Below are positions 4,992 through 6,228 of a stretch of DNA of 6,228 nt, in pieces. A model generated the notes under the pieces. It worked only from the letters and a program-made list of their open reading frames with translations. It was not told where the DNA came from and searched no databases. The translations under genes and the position numbers were made by a program. The DNA is taken from assembly GCA_030688105.1 (NCBI GenBank), contig JAUYIV010000316.1, forward strand, positions 1 to 6,228, given 5' to 3'. Origin of the DNA: Actinomycetota bacterium. Its GTDB lineage: Bacteria > Actinomycetota > Acidimicrobiia > Spongiisociales > UBA11373. How positions within the stretch are numbered: the stretch's first letter is position 1; each line of letters begins with the position of its first letter.

Positions 4992-5030
4992 ACATCAGCC
5001 ACATCAGCCATCAGCCATCAGCCATCAGCC
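4992..5030. repeat. ATCAGCC tandem array between convergent genes
   Basis: Two 9-mers ACATCAGCC (4992-5009) lead into three heptads ATCAGCC (5010-5030). The array starts 5 nt after the resolvase-like stop codon, in the 110-bp gap between two convergent genes. There are no spacers, so it is not CRISPR. No T-rich terminator accompanies it. Short GC palindromes occur later in the gap (CGGCGCGCCG, and GGCC-GCG-GGCC at 5082-5092). Confidence 0.85.
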
Positions 5031-5097
5031 GGAGGAATGGAATCGTCGGCGCGCCGTTCGTTTCCGGCGACTCCTGCCAAAGGCCGCGGGCCGAGGG

Positions 5098-5847
5098 CTA
5101 GGACCTCAGCGCCACGTAAGCCGCTCGCGCCACGGCGTACGCCTTGGAGGCGCGGACGACGGCGGCGCCGGCCACCCGGGTGCCGTCTGACCTCTCGACC
5201 ACGACCGTCACCACCTCCGAGTCGTCGACCACCGCCGCCGACACCCAGACCAGCCGCTGCGGCCGGCCCTCGGCAAGAGCCCCGACCGCGGCGACCACGG
5301 CGGCCGACACCGCCTCGTCCGTCGGCTCGGCCGCCCGGCGACTGAACCGCTGACCGTCGTCGGCAACGGCGGTCACGATGACGCCGGCGGGTGACTCGTC
5401 ATAGGAGAGCGAAGCCAGCGCCAGGCCGCGGCGTGCCGTCTCCGCAGGCTCATGAGGACGCTCCGCGAGTCGGGCTGCCGCGCCGGCGAGGCCGGGAGCC
5501 CGAGCAGAGGCGGGAGGGGGTTCATCTGCCGGAGGCGGCTCAGAGATCGGCCGATCCGGGGCAATCTCATCAGGAGCCGGCGGCGGAGCTGCGGCGCCGG
5601 GCAGGATGGCCGCCGGTGCCGATGACAGGCCGATCACGGGCGCCAGTCTCTCGTCGTCTGCGGCGACCTGCGAGCTGATCCCGTGGGATGCCAGCACGCG
5701 CTGCACGTCGGCGCCGACGCGCTGCGCATCGGCCTCGGGCTGCAGCGTCACCCGGACGCCCGATGGGGCCCCGCCTGCCGCGTCGACTTTGGCGTCGACC
5801 ACACCGGGCAACGCCATCAGCTCGTCACGAAGGCTGTCGGCGGCCAC
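5098..5847 (-). CDS. Uncharacterised two-domain protein
   Basis: I do not recognise a named family. The 249 residues divide in three. An N-terminal alpha/beta module (about 1-62) has LRDELMALPGVVDAKVD, a strand VRVTLQP and a helix ending VQRVLASHGI, and resembles a small ferredoxin-like or regulatory domain. A Pro/Ala-rich, acidic linker runs from about 75 to 135. A C-terminal module (140-249) has alternating strands and Ala-rich helices (VIVTAVADDG; AVVDDSEVVTVVVERSDGTRV; SKAYAVARAAYVAL); its rhythm recalls the LeuA regulatory domain, but that is only a loose impression. No catalytic or metal motif, signal peptide or membrane helix is visible. The start is GTG (5847-5845), with AAGGGAG at 5860-5854, 6 nt upstream. 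It converges on the resolvase-like gene. Confidence 0.8.
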   Translation of the reverse strand: MAADSLRDELMALPGVVDAKVDAAGGAPSGVRVTLQPEADAQRVGADVQRVLASHGISSQVAADDERLAPVIGLSSAPAAILPGAAAPPPAPDEIAPDRPISEPPPADEPPPASARAPGLAGAAARLAERPHEPAETARRGLALASLSYDESPAGVIVTAVADDGQRFSRRAAEPTDEAVSAAVVAAVGALAEGRPQRLVWVSAAVVDDSEVVTVVVERSDGTRVAGAAVVRASKAYAVARAAYVALRS

Positions 5848-5895
5848 CGGCGACTCCCTTCTCCTCCTCCTGTACCCACCGACCCCTGGTCACAG

Positions 5896-5925
5896 AGAGT
5901 AGTCAGCCACACCACGATCTGTCTT
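5896..5925 (-). promoter_or_regulatory. Candidate promoter of the two-domain protein gene
   Basis: On the minus strand AAGACA (5925-5920) and TACTCT (5901-5896) are separated by 18 bp, matching four of six -35 positions and the TANNNT -10 form. Transcription would start near 5889, leaving a leader of about 40 nt that includes the purine-rich ribosome-binding region. Confidence 0.4.
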
Positions 5926-5994
5926 GCGGTTCTCTCGGCCACGCCCGGCTCGGGTCGGAGCTGTCGGCGGCGAAGGGCTCACGGCGAACCCGGA

Positions 5995-6186
5995 TCGGCG
6001 CGCCCTCTTGCCGGAGGCGGGAGGCGGGAGCGCAGCCCTCCGAGGTGAGAGACCCGCCGCCCCTGCCGGTGCACCCCCTCCCGGCGGAGACGGGACCCGA
6101 TCCCGCGCCTCCAGGGTCGCCTCGGTCGCGTTCCGTCCGGTCGGCGCGCCCTCTTGCCGGAGGCGGGAGGCGGGAGGCGGGAGGCG
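5995..6186. repeat. Exact 36-bp direct repeats carrying GGAGGCG heptads
   Basis: The same 36 bases occur at 5995-6030 and 6141-6176, 146 bp apart. Each copy begins TCGGCGCGCCCTCTTGCC and runs into GGAGGCG heptads. The first array has about 2.7 heptads (6013-6032); the second has four perfect ones (6159-6186). The 110 bp between copies is GC-rich, with no gene I can support. Together with 5848-5994, which holds only the promoter above, this 355-bp stretch is intergenic. Confidence 0.85.
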
Positions 6187-6202
6187 GAATATCGACCCTG
6201 TG

Positions 6203-6228
6203 ATGAACATGATTCGGTCACTGATAGG
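6203..6228 (+). CDS. Possible start of a plus-strand gene, partial
   Basis: An ATG at 6203 (or GTG at 6200, ATG at 6209) opens a frame to the right edge, beginning MNMIRSLI. A TATCGA hexamer 7 nt upstream could be a weak -10 for a leaderless transcript, as at the HNH gene. The visible stretch is too short to identify. Confidence 0.3.

Noticed and set aside
4992..5030. CRISPR array
   Set aside because: The units are 7-9 bp and contiguous with no spacers; the same holds for all other arrays here.
5037..5345. Plus-strand frame with GGAGGA before an ATG after the ATCAGCC array
   Set aside because: The GGAGGA touches the ATG with no spacing, and the product is an Arg/Pro-rich shadow of the minus-strand gene.
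5890..6210. Minus-strand frames with repeated LPPPAS peptides
   Set aside because: The peptides are translations of the GGAGGCG repeats; no gene-like features are seen.

Overview
The window is GC-rich and looks like the chromosome of a high-GC actinomycetote. The evidence is an mraZ-rsmH-ftsL cell-division cluster with an actinobacterial type of mraZ promoter, an HNH protein of the kind common in Actinomycetota, and several gene starts that look leaderless. Acidimicrobiia or a relative is my best guess, but it is only an impression from protein style.

Layout. On the minus strand, positions 2214 down to 1 hold the start of the division and cell-wall (dcw) cluster: a promoter with four MraZ boxes, mraZ, rsmH, ftsL and the first 11 codons of the next gene, probably ftsI. 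MraZ should repress its own operon. RsmH methylates 16S rRNA. FtsL and FtsI act at the septum. Two points are odd here. A 15-bp stem in the mraZ-rsmH gap can bury the rsmH ribosome-binding site, and a 199-bp repeat-filled gap separates ftsL from the next gene. Divergent from this cluster, on the plus strand, come a short-chain dehydrogenase (2300-3046), a small two-helix LapA-type membrane protein (3334-3651), an HNH nuclease-like protein (3805-4308) and a serine-recombinase-fold protein that lacks key arginines (4463-4987). A minus-strand two-domain protein of unknown function (5098-5847) converges on the last of these. A possible plus-strand gene starts at the right edge.

The most striking feature lies between the genes. 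Most gaps carry short degenerate tandem arrays with a strict 7-bp period. At least five unrelated heptad words are used (CCCTCGG, GGCCGTT/CGCTGAC, ATCCAAG/TTGGCTC, GGAGGCG, ATCAGCC). Several arrays sit as inverted pairs that could form hairpins about 40-100 bp long. In one duplicated pair the copies differ by exactly one heptad. Array-bearing gaps are 34-232, 3047-3333, 3652-3804, 4988-5097 and 5848-6202. The gaps 1564-1663, 2096-2299 and 4309-4462 have none that I can see, and I see none inside coding sequence.
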